This document shows, piece after piece, positions 8,112 to 17,012 of a DNA stretch of 64,000 bases. The notes under the pieces were generated by a model. It saw nothing but the letters and a program-made list of their open reading frames with translations, made no database searches and was not told where the DNA came from. The DNA comes from CAVVSD01 sp963750895 (lineage in GTDB: Bacteria > Actinomycetota > Thermoleophilia > Solirubrobacterales > Solirubrobacteraceae), in assembly GCA_963750895.1 (NCBI GenBank), contig CAVVSD010000008.1, positions 1,736,001-1,800,000 of the forward strand, written 5' to 3'. Position numbers and translations under genes: made by a program. Position 1 is the first letter of the stretch. Each line of letters begins with the position of its first letter.

Positions 8112-8710
8112 GCGAGCTCGCCGAGGCGATCTGGGAGCAGGTCCCCCTCGGCGCGGTCCCCGAGCACTTCGCGCCCCGGCGCGACTGGCTGCTCGGCCGG
8201 GTGGCGCGCGGCGCGCGGGTGCTCGACGTGGGCTGCGGCGCGGGCGAGTTCGCGACGGCGCTGCGCGAGGCGGGCGCGATGCCGGTGGGCGTCGACGTCG
8301 CCCGCGAGGCGCTGCGGCGCGCCGCCGAGCGCGACCCCGCGCTCGACCTGCGCCTGTGGGCGCACGGCGAGCCGCTCCCGGCGGAGGACGCGAGCTTCGA
8401 CGTCGCATGGGCGGGCGAGGTGCTGGAGCACGTCGTCGACGTCGCGCCCTGGCTCTCGGAGGTCCGGCGGGTGCTGCGGCCCGGAGGCGAGCTGCTGGTG
8501 AGCACGCCGCACCACGGGCCCGGGCGGCTGCTGGCGCTGGCGCTGAGCCGGCGCCGCTTCGCCGCGCACTTCGAGCCGCGCGGCGACCACGTCCGCTTCT
8601 TCTCGCCCGCGACGTTGCGCGAGCTGCTCGACGACCTGGGCTTCGACGTGCTGGAGGCGCGCCCGGCGCTGCGGCGCACGACGATCCTCTGCAGGGCCGT
8701 GCGGCCGTAA
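8108..8710 (+). CDS. Class I SAM-dependent methyltransferase
   Basis: 200 residues. Motif I is ARVLDVGCGAGEFATALREA, motif II ends in VGVDVAREALRRA, then FDVAWAGEVLEHVVD and the post-motif VRRVLRPGGELLVSTPHHG. This is the Methyltransf_11/23 type common in polyketide, quinone, sugar and lipid modification; the target cannot be told from sequence. The start overlaps the flippase-like gene by 4 bases, implying coupled translation and perhaps action on the same membrane lipid. Confidence 0.85.
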   Translation: MSELAEAIWEQVPLGAVPEHFAPRRDWLLGRVARGARVLDVGCGAGEFATALREAGAMPVGVDVAREALRRAAERDPALDLRLWAHGEPLPAEDASFDVAWAGEVLEHVVDVAPWLSEVRRVLRPGGELLVSTPHHGPGRLLALALSRRRFAAHFEPRGDHVRFFSPATLRELLDDLGFDVLEARPALRRTTILCRAVRP

Positions 8711-8713
8711 CCT
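8708..8713 (+). promoter_or_regulatory. Putative -10 element, leaderless start
   Basis: TAACCT, whose TAA is also the stop codon of the methyltransferase gene, lies 7 bases before ATG 8721. No Shine-Dalgarno is present between. Confidence 0.45.
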
Positions 8714-8720
8714 CGCAGGC

Positions 8721-9293
8721 ATGGCCGACGACCTGCCCGAGCTCGCCTTCCCGGACCAGGAGGCGTTCGAGGCCTGGCTCGAGGAGCACCACGCCACCGA
8801 GCCCGGGCTGTGGATCCGGATCGCGAAGAAGGCCTCGGGCATCCCGACGGTCACGGCCGCGCAGGCGATCGAGGCGTGCCTGTGCTTCGGCTGGATCGAC
8901 GGGCAGCGCCGGCCCGGCGACGAGACGACGTTCCTGCAGCGCTACACCCCGCGCCGATCCCGGTCGAAGTGGTCGAAGATCAACCGCGAGAAGGTCGAGA
9001 GCCTCATCGCGGAGGGGCGGGTGCGCCCGGCCGGGGTCGCCGAGGTCGAGCGGGCCAAGGGCGACGGGCGGTGGGACGCCGCGTACGACTCACCGAGCCG
9101 CATCCAGGTCCCCGACGACCTCCAGCGGGCCCTCGACGCCGAGCCCCGCGCGAAGGCCGAGTTCGCAGAGCTCAACAGCACGAACCGCTACGCGATCCTG
9201 TACCGCGTCCACGACGCCAAGCGCCCCGAGACGCGGGCGCGGCGGATCGCGAAGTTCGTCGAGATGCTCGCCCGCGGCGAGCGGCTGCACTAG
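8721..9293 (+). CDS. YdeI/OmpD-associated family protein
   Basis: 190 residues matching the YdeI family: LWIRIAKKASGIPTVTAAQA, then ACLCFGWIDGQRR, YTPRRSRSKWSKINREKV, and the second half with VPDDLQRALDAEPRAKAEF and IAKFVEMLARGERLH. Such proteins are cytoplasmic, common in soil actinobacteria, and of poorly defined function (linked to envelope stress or antimicrobial-peptide tolerance in some species). It ends in a 4-base convergent overlap with the O-antigen-ligase-like gene. It probably has its own leaderless transcript. Confidence 0.85.
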   Translation: MADDLPELAFPDQEAFEAWLEEHHATEPGLWIRIAKKASGIPTVTAAQAIEACLCFGWIDGQRRPGDETTFLQRYTPRRSRSKWSKINREKVESLIAEGRVRPAGVAEVERAKGDGRWDAAYDSPSRIQVPDDLQRALDAEPRAKAEFAELNSTNRYAILYRVHDAKRPETRARRIAKFVEMLARGERLH

Positions 9294-11401
9294 CCCTTCT
9301 CGTCCGCCTCGGCAGCCGCCCGGCGGGCGTTGACGAACGTGTCGATCGTCTCCGCGTCCCGCGGGTCGAGGAAGAGGGCGGGCCGGATCGCGTCGAGCGC
9401 GACCGCCGGGCGGTCGAGCACGTAGAGCTCCAGCTCGGCGAGGCGCAGCCAGGTCCGCGCGTTCTCCGGTTGCAGCCGCACCGCCTGCTCGAGCGCCGCG
9501 CGCGCGGCGACGTCGTTGCCGGCCCGCTGCTCGATCACCGACATCTCGAACAGCGGCTCGATCGTCAGCGGGTTGAGCTCGCGGGCCTGCTGCACCTTCT
9601 GGCGGGCTCCGTTGACGTCCCCCTTGTCGAGCAGCGCGAGCGCGTCCTGCCCGGCGCTCGCCGACCGCTGTGGCCCGAGCACCGCCCAGGACGCGACGAG
9701 GGCGAGCGCGATCGCCGCGACCGCGCCGGTGACGCGGGCGGGGTCGCGGAGACCGTGGTGCACCCGCCAGCGCAGCGGCCGCGGCAGGGGCTGGCCGGCC
9801 CCGAGCGGGCCGCGGCCGGCCAGGAAGCCCGCGGCCAGCAGGGCCGGCAGCGCGTTGCCCGGCACGAACCACGTGAAGTCGATGAGCGAGTGGACGCCGA
9901 AGATCACGACGACCGTGAACATGGTCACGAGCGCGTTCCGTTCGGGGGTGAACGGCATGCCGCGGTCGCGGAGCCGCAGCCCCGTCGCGCTCAGCGCGGA
10001 CGCCAGCCAGGAGGCGAGCAGCGCCAGCGACGCGGCGAACCCGATGATCCCGAGGTCGGCCGCGACCTGCATGACGTAGCCGTGGGCGTGGCGCACGTCG
10101 ATCTCGTCCTGGCGGTAGCGCGGGCGCACCGTCGCGTAGCCACCCGCGCCGACGCCGCGCCAGGGGTGGTCGCGGAACGCCTTCAGCGACTCGTTCCAGT
10201 ACCTGGCGCGGACGCTGCCGGCGGCGGTGAGGCGGCCGGGGTCGTTCGGCGGGGGCGACGCCGACGGGTCGGTCAGCGTCCGCCACGTGTTCGAGACGGA
10301 GCCGCCGAGGCCACGGTCGGACAGCGCGAGCGCCGCGACGACCGCGATCGGCGCGAGCGCGAGCAGGATGAGGATGACCGCGCCCGCCTCGCGCCGGGTC
10401 TCCTTGTTCGGTGGGTGCTCGGCCACCCAGAAGGTGATCGCCAGCGAGAGGGCCAGCACGACGAGGAGCACGACGGCGAGCGCGACGCCGAGCTCGTACC
10501 CGGCCGCCTCGCGGGTCGCCAGCGCGACGCGGTCGTCGCTGAGACCGGTCTGGCCGAAGGTCCAGACCGCCACCACCGCGCCGCCCGCCGCGCCGAGGGC
10601 GAGCACGGCGACGCCGCGCAGTCGCAGCGGCACGATCGCGAACCACAGCGCCACGCCGATCCCCGCGGCGAGCAACGAGCCTCGCGAGTAGGCGAGGAGG
10701 ATCGTCGCGACGCAGAGCGTCACGCCCGGCGCAGCGAGCGCGTTCAGGGCGCCGTGCCCCGTCCGGCGCGATCCGAGCCAGAGCAGGCCCGGCAGGCCCA
10801 TCGCGGCGGCGAGCCCGACGGAGTTCCAGTAGCCGAACGGCTCGCGCAGCCGGGCGTAGATCTCGTCCGGGTTCAGCACGCCGGGCAGCACCTTCGTCAT
10901 GAGCGCGTACCCCGAGATGAGGACCGCGCTCAGCGTGATCGCGCCCAGCACCGCCGACCAGCGGCGGCCCGCGAGATGCGCGAGCGCGACGGCCGCGGCG
11001 AAGGCGGCGAAGTAGGCGAGATGGCGGTTGGCGTCGACCCACGCGTCGGACGGGTTGATCGCCCACGTCACCGACCACGCGGCGATCGCCGTGAGGACGA
11101 GCATCGCGGCGACCGGCAAGGCGCCGTACAGGCGCTCGCGCGCCGGGGCGGCGATGAGCGCGGCGGCGACGATCGCTCCGGAGGCGAGGAGGATGCCGAT
11201 CTCGGTCGACGTCGTCGCCCCGAGGCGCATGCCGCCGTCGGCGATCGCGCACACGGCGCACAGCGCCGCCGTGAGGAGCAGCGTGACCGCGATGTCGATC
11301 CGCGAGTCGCTCGGGGTCGGCTCGGCCGGCGGGATGACCAGGGTCTCGCCCGCGCCCGCCGGGACGACCGCGGGACTAGGCGGTTCGGCGACCCAGGACA
11401 C
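9290..11401 (-). CDS. O-antigen ligase/polymerase family protein with C-terminal TPR region
   Basis: 703 residues with about 12-13 membrane helices and a large extracytoplasmic loop. The Wzy_C-type signature lies around residues 395-450: SVRARYWNESLKAFRDHPWR, then GVGAGGYATVRPRYRQ and DVRHAHGYVMQVAADLGIIG, with the Arg and His residues expected for WaaL/Wzy-type lipid-linked glycan transfer. After the last helix (about residue 575) come tetratricopeptide-like repeats (KGDVNGARQKVQQARELNP, AARAALEQAVRLQPENA). Proteins of this layout ligate or polymerise surface glycans. GTG start, with a 26-base overlap with the end of the upstream secreted-protein gene, and glycosyltransferases follow upstream in the same operon. 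Confidence 0.85.
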   Translation of the reverse strand: MSWVAEPPSPAVVPAGAGETLVIPPAEPTPSDSRIDIAVTLLLTAALCAVCAIADGGMRLGATTSTEIGILLASGAIVAAALIAAPARERLYGALPVAAMLVLTAIAAWSVTWAINPSDAWVDANRHLAYFAAFAAAVALAHLAGRRWSAVLGAITLSAVLISGYALMTKVLPGVLNPDEIYARLREPFGYWNSVGLAAAMGLPGLLWLGSRRTGHGALNALAAPGVTLCVATILLAYSRGSLLAAGIGVALWFAIVPLRLRGVAVLALGAAGGAVVAVWTFGQTGLSDDRVALATREAAGYELGVALAVVLLVVLALSLAITFWVAEHPPNKETRREAGAVILILLALAPIAVVAALALSDRGLGGSVSNTWRTLTDPSASPPPNDPGRLTAAGSVRARYWNESLKAFRDHPWRGVGAGGYATVRPRYRQDEIDVRHAHGYVMQVAADLGIIGFAASLALLASWLASALSATGLRLRDRGMPFTPERNALVTMFTVVVIFGVHSLIDFTWFVPGNALPALLAAGFLAGRGPLGAGQPLPRPLRWRVHHGLRDPARVTGAVAAIALALVASWAVLGPQRSASAGQDALALLDKGDVNGARQKVQQARELNPLTIEPLFEMSVIEQRAGNDVAARAALEQAVRLQPENARTWLRLAELELYVLDRPAVALDAIRPALFLDPRDAETIDTFVNARRAAAEADEKG

Positions 11402-12008
11402 GGGTCCGCACCCGGGCGCCGGTCACGATGATCAGCGCGCCGGCGAGGAGGATGAGCAACCCGGTGATGGGTCCGGGCAGCGAGCTCGAGCCGGTGAGGT
11501 TCGGCGCGCGCGACGAGCCGGGCGGCACCACCGCCGGGCCGGAGCCCTGGATGCCCTCGCCGCCGCCGGTGCGCGCCTCGTCGAGCGCCAGGCGCTCCTC
11601 CGGGTTCAGCGCCGCGAGCGGATCGGTGCCGCGCGCCGCGGGCGCCGGGGTGGGCGTCGAGTCCGCCGGCGCCGGGGTCGCGCCGCTGGAGCCCGTGGAA
11701 CCGCCGCCGGTCGAGCCGCCGCCGGGCGTCGTCGTCGTGCCGCCGCCACCGGATTGCTTCTTGTCGCGCCCCGCGGCCTGCTCGAGCTGGGCGCGGCGGA
11801 TGACGCTCTCGCAGTCGGAGTACTCGGAGCTGTCCGTCGCGAGCTCGCTGAGGGCGTCGCGATACTCCTTCTGCGTGTAGGCCTTGCTCAGGACCTCGTC
11901 GTCGGCGCAGTCGCGCAGCACGTCGCGCCCGCTGGCCCAGGCCGAGGCGGCGGGGACGAGCAGGATCACGAGCAACGCGAGGGACAGACGCAGTCGCATC
12001 GGGGTCAC
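11376..12008 (-). CDS. Predicted secreted, membrane-anchored protein with Gly/Ser/Pro linker
   Basis: 210 residues of unknown function. An N-terminal signal peptide (RLRLSLALLVILLVPAASAWA) is followed by a small helical region with two Cys (DVLRDCADDEVLSKAY and SSEYSDCESVIRRAQ) that may pair. A low-complexity Gly/Thr/Ser/Pro/Ala spacer covers about residues 85-130 and a single C-terminal helix (ITGLLILLAGALIIVTGA) is followed by a basic tail. The layout is that of an envelope protein whose head projects through the wall. GTG 12008 overlaps the upstream stop (GTGA); an ATG at 11999 is an alternative. It lies between a glycosyltransferase and the ligase gene, so a role in surface-glycan assembly or anchoring is possible. 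Confidence 0.75.
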   Translation of the reverse strand: MTPMRLRLSLALLVILLVPAASAWASGRDVLRDCADDEVLSKAYTQKEYRDALSELATDSSEYSDCESVIRRAQLEQAAGRDKKQSGGGGTTTTPGGGSTGGGSTGSSGATPAPADSTPTPAPAARGTDPLAALNPEERLALDEARTGGGEGIQGSGPAVVPPGSSRAPNLTGSSSLPGPITGLLILLAGALIIVTGARVRTRVLGRRTA

Positions 12009-13027
12009 GCTAGCGGCAGCACCTCGGCGAAGCCCTCCGCCCAGGCCCTGAAGGTGTACGGGGCGACGTCGTCGCGAGCCGCGGCGCCGAGCCTCGCACG
12101 GAGATCCGGATCATCGCGCAGCAGCCGCAGCGCAGCGGCCAGGGCGCCCGGGTCCTCCGACGGCACGACGAGTCCGTTGCGGGCGTTGCGGACGAGGCCG
12201 CCGGCGGCGGCGCCGACCTGGTCGGTGGCGATCACGGGTGTGCCTGCGTGCATGGCCTCGTTCACGACGAGCCCCCAGGGCTCGCGGAAGGTGCTGGTCC
12301 GTCGCGACGGTACGACCACAACGTCCGCGGTGGACAGGAAGTTGCGCACGGACGCGGGTGGTTGCGGACCCACCCCGCCCGGCATCCCGTCCACGCCCAC
12401 GAGCGCGAGCGCGGCCGATGGCGGCGCGGGGCGCACCCGCGACCACGCGTCGAGCAGCACGTCGAGCCCCTTGCCAGGCTCGTCGCGCCCGACGAACACG
12501 GCGGCGAACTCCGCCCCGCGGCGCCAGTCGGGGCCGTCCGGCCGCGCGGACCAGAACGTCCCGTCGACGGCCTGCGGCGCGATCGCGATCCGGCGCGCGC
12601 CGTTGCGCCGCGCGAAGGAGGCGACGTGGGGGCCGTAGGCGACGACGGCGTCGGCGTCGCGGTACAGCGTGCGCAGCAGGACCGCGCCGGCGACGTGCGC
12701 GGCGCTGCGCGGATGCGCCCACAGCGCGCTCCAGAGGACGAACGGGACGCCGGCCCGGCGTGCCCCGGCCCAGGCGGCGGGCAGCGCGAGACGGCCGGCG
12801 GTGCCGCAGACCACGGCCCGGTAGTTGCCCGACGCGGCGAGCCGCATGACGTCGGCCTGCTCGACCTCGCGGGAGGGGATGCCGTGATCGAGCACCGCGC
12901 CCGTCGCGTGGTGCGAGCGCCCGCCGAACAGCGCGAGCTCGATCTCCGACCGGGCGTGCAGCGCGCGGAACGCGCCGACGCGGTCGGGCGCCACCAGGTT
13001 GGTGACGAACAGGATCGGCCTCCTCAC
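12005..13027 (-). CDS. Glycosyltransferase, GT4-like
   Basis: 340 residues with two Rossmann-like halves. N-terminal half: RRPILFVTNLVAPDRVGAF and VVCGTAGRLALPAAW. C-terminal donor half: FAAVFVGRDEPGKGLDVLL, then STADVVVVPSRRTSTFREPW, GLVVNEAMHAGTPVIATDQV and NGLVVPSEDPGALAAAL, which form the GT4 nucleotide-sugar site with the E-x7-E-like pair. Cytoplasmic or membrane-associated sugar transfer to a lipid-linked glycan is expected; sugar and linkage are unknown. GTG 13027 overlaps the upstream stop (GTGA) and its own stop overlaps the next gene, so this is one tight operon from 15890 down to 9290. Confidence 0.85.
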   Translation of the reverse strand: MRRPILFVTNLVAPDRVGAFRALHARSEIELALFGGRSHHATGAVLDHGIPSREVEQADVMRLAASGNYRAVVCGTAGRLALPAAWAGARRAGVPFVLWSALWAHPRSAAHVAGAVLLRTLYRDADAVVAYGPHVASFARRNGARRIAIAPQAVDGTFWSARPDGPDWRRGAEFAAVFVGRDEPGKGLDVLLDAWSRVRPAPPSAALALVGVDGMPGGVGPQPPASVRNFLSTADVVVVPSRRTSTFREPWGLVVNEAMHAGTPVIATDQVGAAAGGLVRNARNGLVVPSEDPGALAAALRLLRDDPDLRARLGAAARDDVAPYTFRAWAEGFAEVLPLA

Positions 13028-14253
13028 GTCGAGCCCTCCAACGCTCCTCCCGCCGGCAAAGACGAAGTCTTGCCCCAACCGAGGGCGTCCTCGTAGGCGG
13101 CGACCGTCGCCTTCCCGCAGGCGTGCCACGAGAACGCGCGCTCGACCGTCGCACGCGCGAGCGCACCGAGCGCCGCGCGCTGCCGCGGCTCCGCGAACAG
13201 CTCCTCGATCGCCCCCGCGAGCATCTCGGGGTCGCCCGGCGGCACGAGGACCATCCCGTCGCCCGCGCCCGTGATCTCCTCGGGCCCGGGCTCGCCCAGC
13301 GCCCCCACGGCCGGCATGCCGCTGGCCATCGCCTCCACGTACGCGACGCCGAACGCCTCGTCGGTCGACGGCAGCACGAACACGTGGGCGTGGCGCATGC
13401 GGGCGAGCGCCTCGGTGTGCGGCAGCTGGCCGGCGAACTCGACCTGGCCGGTCAGCCCGAGATCCCCGGCGAGGCGCTCGAGCGACGCGCGCTCCGGCCC
13501 GTCGCCGATGACGAGGTAGCGCAGCGCCGGCAGCCGGTCGCGCAGGAGCCACATCGCGCGCAGGACGTCGGCGTGGCGCTTGCGGGCGACGAGGTGGCCG
13601 ACGCTCACGAGCGTGGGGTCCTGGGCCGCGACGATGTGCCCGTTCGGGACGTCGGCGCCGAGGTGCACGATCCGCGTGCGCTCGGCCCCCATGGCGCGGC
13701 TCATCCGCTCGATGCCCGCGCTGTTGGCGAGCACGAGGCGCGCGGACGAGAGCGCCGCATGGACGGCGCTCGCCCCCGCCTCCGAGCCCGGGCCCGTGTG
13801 GAAGACGTCGCCGCCGTGGACGGAGACGACGAGCGGCGCGGAGATCCGCGCCCGCCGCACGGCCTCTCCGGCAGGCACGGCGTTGTGGGCGTGGACGAGG
13901 TCGAACGGGAACGAGCGCCGCAGCCGGCGCAGCGCGATGCCGATCGACGGCGCCGCGTACGCGCCCCAGGTCCCGTAGGTGCGCGGCCGCGGCGGCGAGA
14001 CGAACGGGACGTACTCGACCTGCAGGCCGTCGAGCTCCGCACGCCGGGGCTGGCGCAGCAGCTCGCGTGCGGCGGCCGCCGCGGCACGGGGCCCCTCGCG
14101 CAGCGTGCGCAGCGGTGGGACCGGGCGGTGCAGCACGAGCACCCGCACGTCGGCCCCTGCGTCTCTGGCGGCCATCGCCTGGCGATGCGCCCAGACCCCC
14201 AGCACCGGATCAGTCGCCCGGGGATAGAACTCGGAGACCACCGCGACCCTCAT
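13024..14253 (-). CDS. Glycosyltransferase family 4 protein
   Basis: 409 residues, standard GT4 length. N-terminus MRVAVVSEFYPRATDPVLGV, then DLVHAHNAVPAGEAV (acceptor side) and APLVVSVHGGD. Donor side: LVSVGHLVARKRHADVLRAM, VIGDGPERASLERLA, HVFVLPSTDEAFGVAYVEAMASG with the catalytic E-x7-E pair, and GDGMVLVPPGDPEMLAGAI. It probably adds a hexose from a nucleotide-diphosphate donor to a growing lipid-linked chain. ATG 14253 overlaps the upstream GT2 stop (ATGA). Confidence 0.9.
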   Translation of the reverse strand: MRVAVVSEFYPRATDPVLGVWAHRQAMAARDAGADVRVLVLHRPVPPLRTLREGPRAAAAAARELLRQPRRAELDGLQVEYVPFVSPPRPRTYGTWGAYAAPSIGIALRRLRRSFPFDLVHAHNAVPAGEAVRRARISAPLVVSVHGGDVFHTGPGSEAGASAVHAALSSARLVLANSAGIERMSRAMGAERTRIVHLGADVPNGHIVAAQDPTLVSVGHLVARKRHADVLRAMWLLRDRLPALRYLVIGDGPERASLERLAGDLGLTGQVEFAGQLPHTEALARMRHAHVFVLPSTDEAFGVAYVEAMASGMPAVGALGEPGPEEITGAGDGMVLVPPGDPEMLAGAIEELFAEPRQRAALGALARATVERAFSWHACGKATVAAYEDALGWGKTSSLPAGGALEGST

Positions 14254-15890
14254 CGGACCGGTTCCGACCATGCGGCCTCGGCGCGCGTCACGTACGGGCG
14301 GTCGGCGAGGAACGCCCGGGCCTCCGCGACCGGCGCCTCCCGCGCGTAGCCGCCGGCGGCGGGCGCGGTGTGGCGGACCGGGGTCGCGTCGACGACGCCC
14401 ACCGGCCAGCCGTGCTCGGCCGCGACGGCCCCCCAGTGGACGTCGAGCCCCCAGCCCATGCTGAGCGGCGGGAACGGCAGGAGCGCGGCGAACGTGTCGC
14501 GGTGCAGCGCGGTCACCGGGCCGATCTCGACGAACCGCGTGCGGCGCACGTCCTGGCCCGGATGGCGCCGGGTGACCGGCCATGCGGCGTGCGAGCGGCG
14601 CCGGTGGGCCGGCTGGGCCAGGCGCAGGCCCGCCCGCTCGGCGATGCAGACGAACCGGTCCAGGAAGCCGCGCGGTAGCTCGACGTCGTCGTCGACGAGG
14701 AGCAGCCAGTCGGCGAGCGCGACGTCCTCGGCGAGCGCGTCGAGCTCCGCGCGCAGCCGCTCGAACTTCCCCCGCTCGTCGATGTCGACGATGCGGGTGA
14801 TCACCTCGTGGCGGGAGCGCAGCAGCTCGGTCACCGCCTCGTCCATGAGCCGCCCCGGCCGGCGGATGCCGACGACGAGGATCCGCCGGCGCTCCGGCCC
14901 GGAGGTCGCGCGCAGCCGGCGCGGCAGCGCCTCGGCGTCGAGGGCGACGTCGGCCAGCCTGCGCAGGACGTCGCGGCGCCCGCCCACGGTGCCGCTGCGC
15001 CCGGCCAGGAAGTCGTCCACGCCGGGCGTCGCGGGGGGATCCCGATCCCCGCCCACCCCGAGCGCCTCGCGCAGGCGCCCGGCGGAGTGGGCGGCGAGGA
15101 CCGGCCCGTTCATGCAGCGTCGCAGCGGGCCGTGGGCGATGCAGCCGGCGAGCACGCGCAGCTCGGCCGCGAGCGACGGGCTCGCGCCCTTGACGCCGTC
15201 GAAGCGACGGCTCGCCCTGCCGCGGAACCACGCGGCGCGCGCCAGCGAGCGCAGCCGCGCGTCGTCCCCCGCCCGGCGGTGCTCGAGCGCCGCGTCCGCG
15301 ATGTAGCGCATGCGCCCGCCCGCAGCGAGCAGCCGCGACTGCCACTCCTGCTCGTCGCCGTAGAGGCCGAGCGCGTCGTCGAACGGCCCGATCCGGTCCA
15401 GCGCGCTGCGCCGGATCGTCATGTTCGCGCCCCAGGCGTGCGGCGCGTCGGTGTCCGCGGGACCGAGGTCGAGGAACGTGATCGGCAGCCCCTCGCGGCC
15501 GCAGGTCCGGTACGCGTGGTCCTCGATCCGGGCGACGATCGGGCCGGTGAGCACCCCGACGTCGGGCGGCTCGCGTTCGTGCGCCTCCAGCAGCGCGGCG
15601 AGCCAGCCCGGACGCACCCGCACGTCGTCGTCGACGTACACCAGCAGCTCGGCGTCGACGTGCGCCGCGGCGGCGTTGCGCGCGCCGTTCAGGCCGCGCG
15701 CGGGGTCGAGCACGAGCACCTCGGCGCCGTGCCGGGCGGCCGTGGCCTGCGTGGCCGCGTCGCCGCCGTCGTCGACCACGAGCACGCCCGCGCCATGCGC
15801 GGCGGCCTGCGGCAGGATCGATCCCAGCGCGACGTCGAGGTACTGCGCGCGGCGTTGGGTCGGGATGATGACGGTGGCGCGGGGCATCAT
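14250..15890 (-). CDS. Two-domain glycosyltransferase family 2 protein
   Basis: 546 residues with two GT-A-like halves. Half one (about 1-280): PRATVIIPTQRRAQYLDVAL, VLVVDDGGDAATQATA, LLVYVDDDVRVRPGW (D-D-D metal site) and PHAWGANMTIRRSALDRIG. Half two (about 330-546): RRRILVVGIRRPGRLMDEAV, ADWLLLVDDDVELPRGFLDR and FVEIGPVTALHRDTFAALLP, again with a D-D-D site. Both look potentially active, so one polypeptide may transfer two sugars or make an alternating linkage, as in some bifunctional GT2 polymerases. ATG 15890 or the adjacent ATG 15887 is the start. The divergent GT4 starts only 18 bases away. Confidence 0.83.
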   Translation of the reverse strand: MMPRATVIIPTQRRAQYLDVALGSILPQAAAHGAGVLVVDDGGDAATQATAARHGAEVLVLDPARGLNGARNAAAAHVDAELLVYVDDDVRVRPGWLAALLEAHEREPPDVGVLTGPIVARIEDHAYRTCGREGLPITFLDLGPADTDAPHAWGANMTIRRSALDRIGPFDDALGLYGDEQEWQSRLLAAGGRMRYIADAALEHRRAGDDARLRSLARAAWFRGRASRRFDGVKGASPSLAAELRVLAGCIAHGPLRRCMNGPVLAAHSAGRLREALGVGGDRDPPATPGVDDFLAGRSGTVGGRRDVLRRLADVALDAEALPRRLRATSGPERRRILVVGIRRPGRLMDEAVTELLRSRHEVITRIVDIDERGKFERLRAELDALAEDVALADWLLLVDDDVELPRGFLDRFVCIAERAGLRLAQPAHRRRSHAAWPVTRRHPGQDVRRTRFVEIGPVTALHRDTFAALLPFPPLSMGWGLDVHWGAVAAEHGWPVGVVDATPVRHTAPAAGGYAREAPVAEARAFLADRPYVTRAEAAWSEPVR

Positions 15891-15896
15891 GGCCTG

Positions 15897-15906
15897 CTGA
15901 CGTCAG
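15897..15906. promoter_or_regulatory. Perfect 10-base palindrome in an 18-base divergent gap
   Basis: CTGACGTCAG occupies most of the 18 bases between two divergent glycosyltransferase starts (15890 and 15909). It could be an operator for both. A 10-base palindrome can also occur by chance in GC-rich DNA. Confidence 0.3.
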
Positions 15907-15908
15907 AC

Positions 15909-17012
15909 ATGATCCTCTTCCTCCATCACAGGTACCGGACGACCGGCGGCGAGGAGCGCGTGGTGTCCGACCTGCGCTGGCTGGCCGAGCGGCACCTCGG
16001 CGAGCCCACGACGCTCATGGAGCGCGACTCGGCCGATCTCGGCCGCGCGGCGGCCGCCGCGGGGCTCATCGGAGGCGGGCTGCGCCCGCAGGCGGTCGCC
16101 GACGCGGTGCGCGCGACCGGCGCGCGGGTCGTGCACGCGCACAACCTCAACCCCACCTTCGGCTGGCGGGCGCTGGCGGCGGCCCGCGAGGCCGGGGCCC
16201 GCACGGTGCTGCACCTCCACAACTACCGGCTCGTCTGCGCCGTGGGGACGTGCTTCACGCGCGGCGCGGACTGCACGCGCTGCCACGGGCGGGACACGAC
16301 GCCCGGCGTGCGCCTGAACTGCAGGGGCACGGGCCCGGAGGCGGTCGCCTACGGCATCTCGCTCGCGCTCTGGCAGCGCAGGCTCGTCGCGCATGCCGAC
16401 GCGGTCGTCGTGCCGAGCGAGGCCGCCGCCGCGCGGCTGCGCGAGCTGGGCGCGCCGCTGCCGCCGCACGTGCACGTGGTGGGTCATGTCGTGCGCGAGT
16501 TCGCCGACGCGCCCGCGGTCGGCGGGGGTCATGCGCTCGTGGCGTCCCGGCTCGCCCCGGAGAAGGGCATCGAGACCGCGATCGAGGCCTGCCGCGCCGC
16601 GGGGATCCCGCTCGTGATCGCGGGCGACGGCCCGGAGCGCGATCGGCTCGAGGCGCTCGCCGGCGGCGCCGACGTGCGCTTCGCGGGCCGCGTCGCGGCG
16701 GACGAGCTGGGGCGTCTGCGCGCGGGTGCGGGCGTGGCGCTCGTCCCGTCGCGCAGCCAGGAGACGTTCGGGCTCGCCGCCGCGGAGGCGATGGCCGCCG
16801 GGGTCCCGGTCGTCGCGAGCCGCATCGGCGCGCTCGGGGAGCTCGTGGCCGACGAGGGCGCGCTCGTCGCGCCCGGGGACGCGCGGGCGCTGGCCGCCGC
16901 CGCCCGGGCCCGTTTCGGGGACACCGAGGCGGCGGAGCGCGGCCTCGCCCGCGTGCGCGCCGTCGCAGCGCCGGAGGCGGTCGCCCCGGCGCTGGCGGCC
17001 GTCTACGAGTGA
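15909..17012 (+). CDS. Glycosyltransferase family 4 protein
   Basis: 367 residues. N-terminus MILFLHHRYRTTGGEERVVS with the Gly-Gly-x-E loop seen in many GT4s, VVHAHNLNPTFGWRAL and TVLHLHNYRLVCAVGTCFTRG. A Cys cluster (residues about 115-140: C-x3-C-type spacing in TCFTRGADCTRCHGRDT, then NCRG) is typical of a subgroup of capsule GT4s. Donor side: ALVASRLAPEKGIETAIEA, VIAGDGPERDRLEALA and LVPSRSQETFGLAAAEAMAAG. It ends with a 10-base convergent overlap with the membrane protein gene. The start is ATG 15909. It belongs with the divergent glycan operon. Confidence 0.88.
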   Translation: MILFLHHRYRTTGGEERVVSDLRWLAERHLGEPTTLMERDSADLGRAAAAAGLIGGGLRPQAVADAVRATGARVVHAHNLNPTFGWRALAAAREAGARTVLHLHNYRLVCAVGTCFTRGADCTRCHGRDTTPGVRLNCRGTGPEAVAYGISLALWQRRLVAHADAVVVPSEAAAARLRELGAPLPPHVHVVGHVVREFADAPAVGGGHALVASRLAPEKGIETAIEACRAAGIPLVIAGDGPERDRLEALAGGADVRFAGRVAADELGRLRAGAGVALVPSRSQETFGLAAAEAMAAGVPVVASRIGALGELVADEGALVAPGDARALAAAARARFGDTEAAERGLARVRAVAAPEAVAPALAAVYE

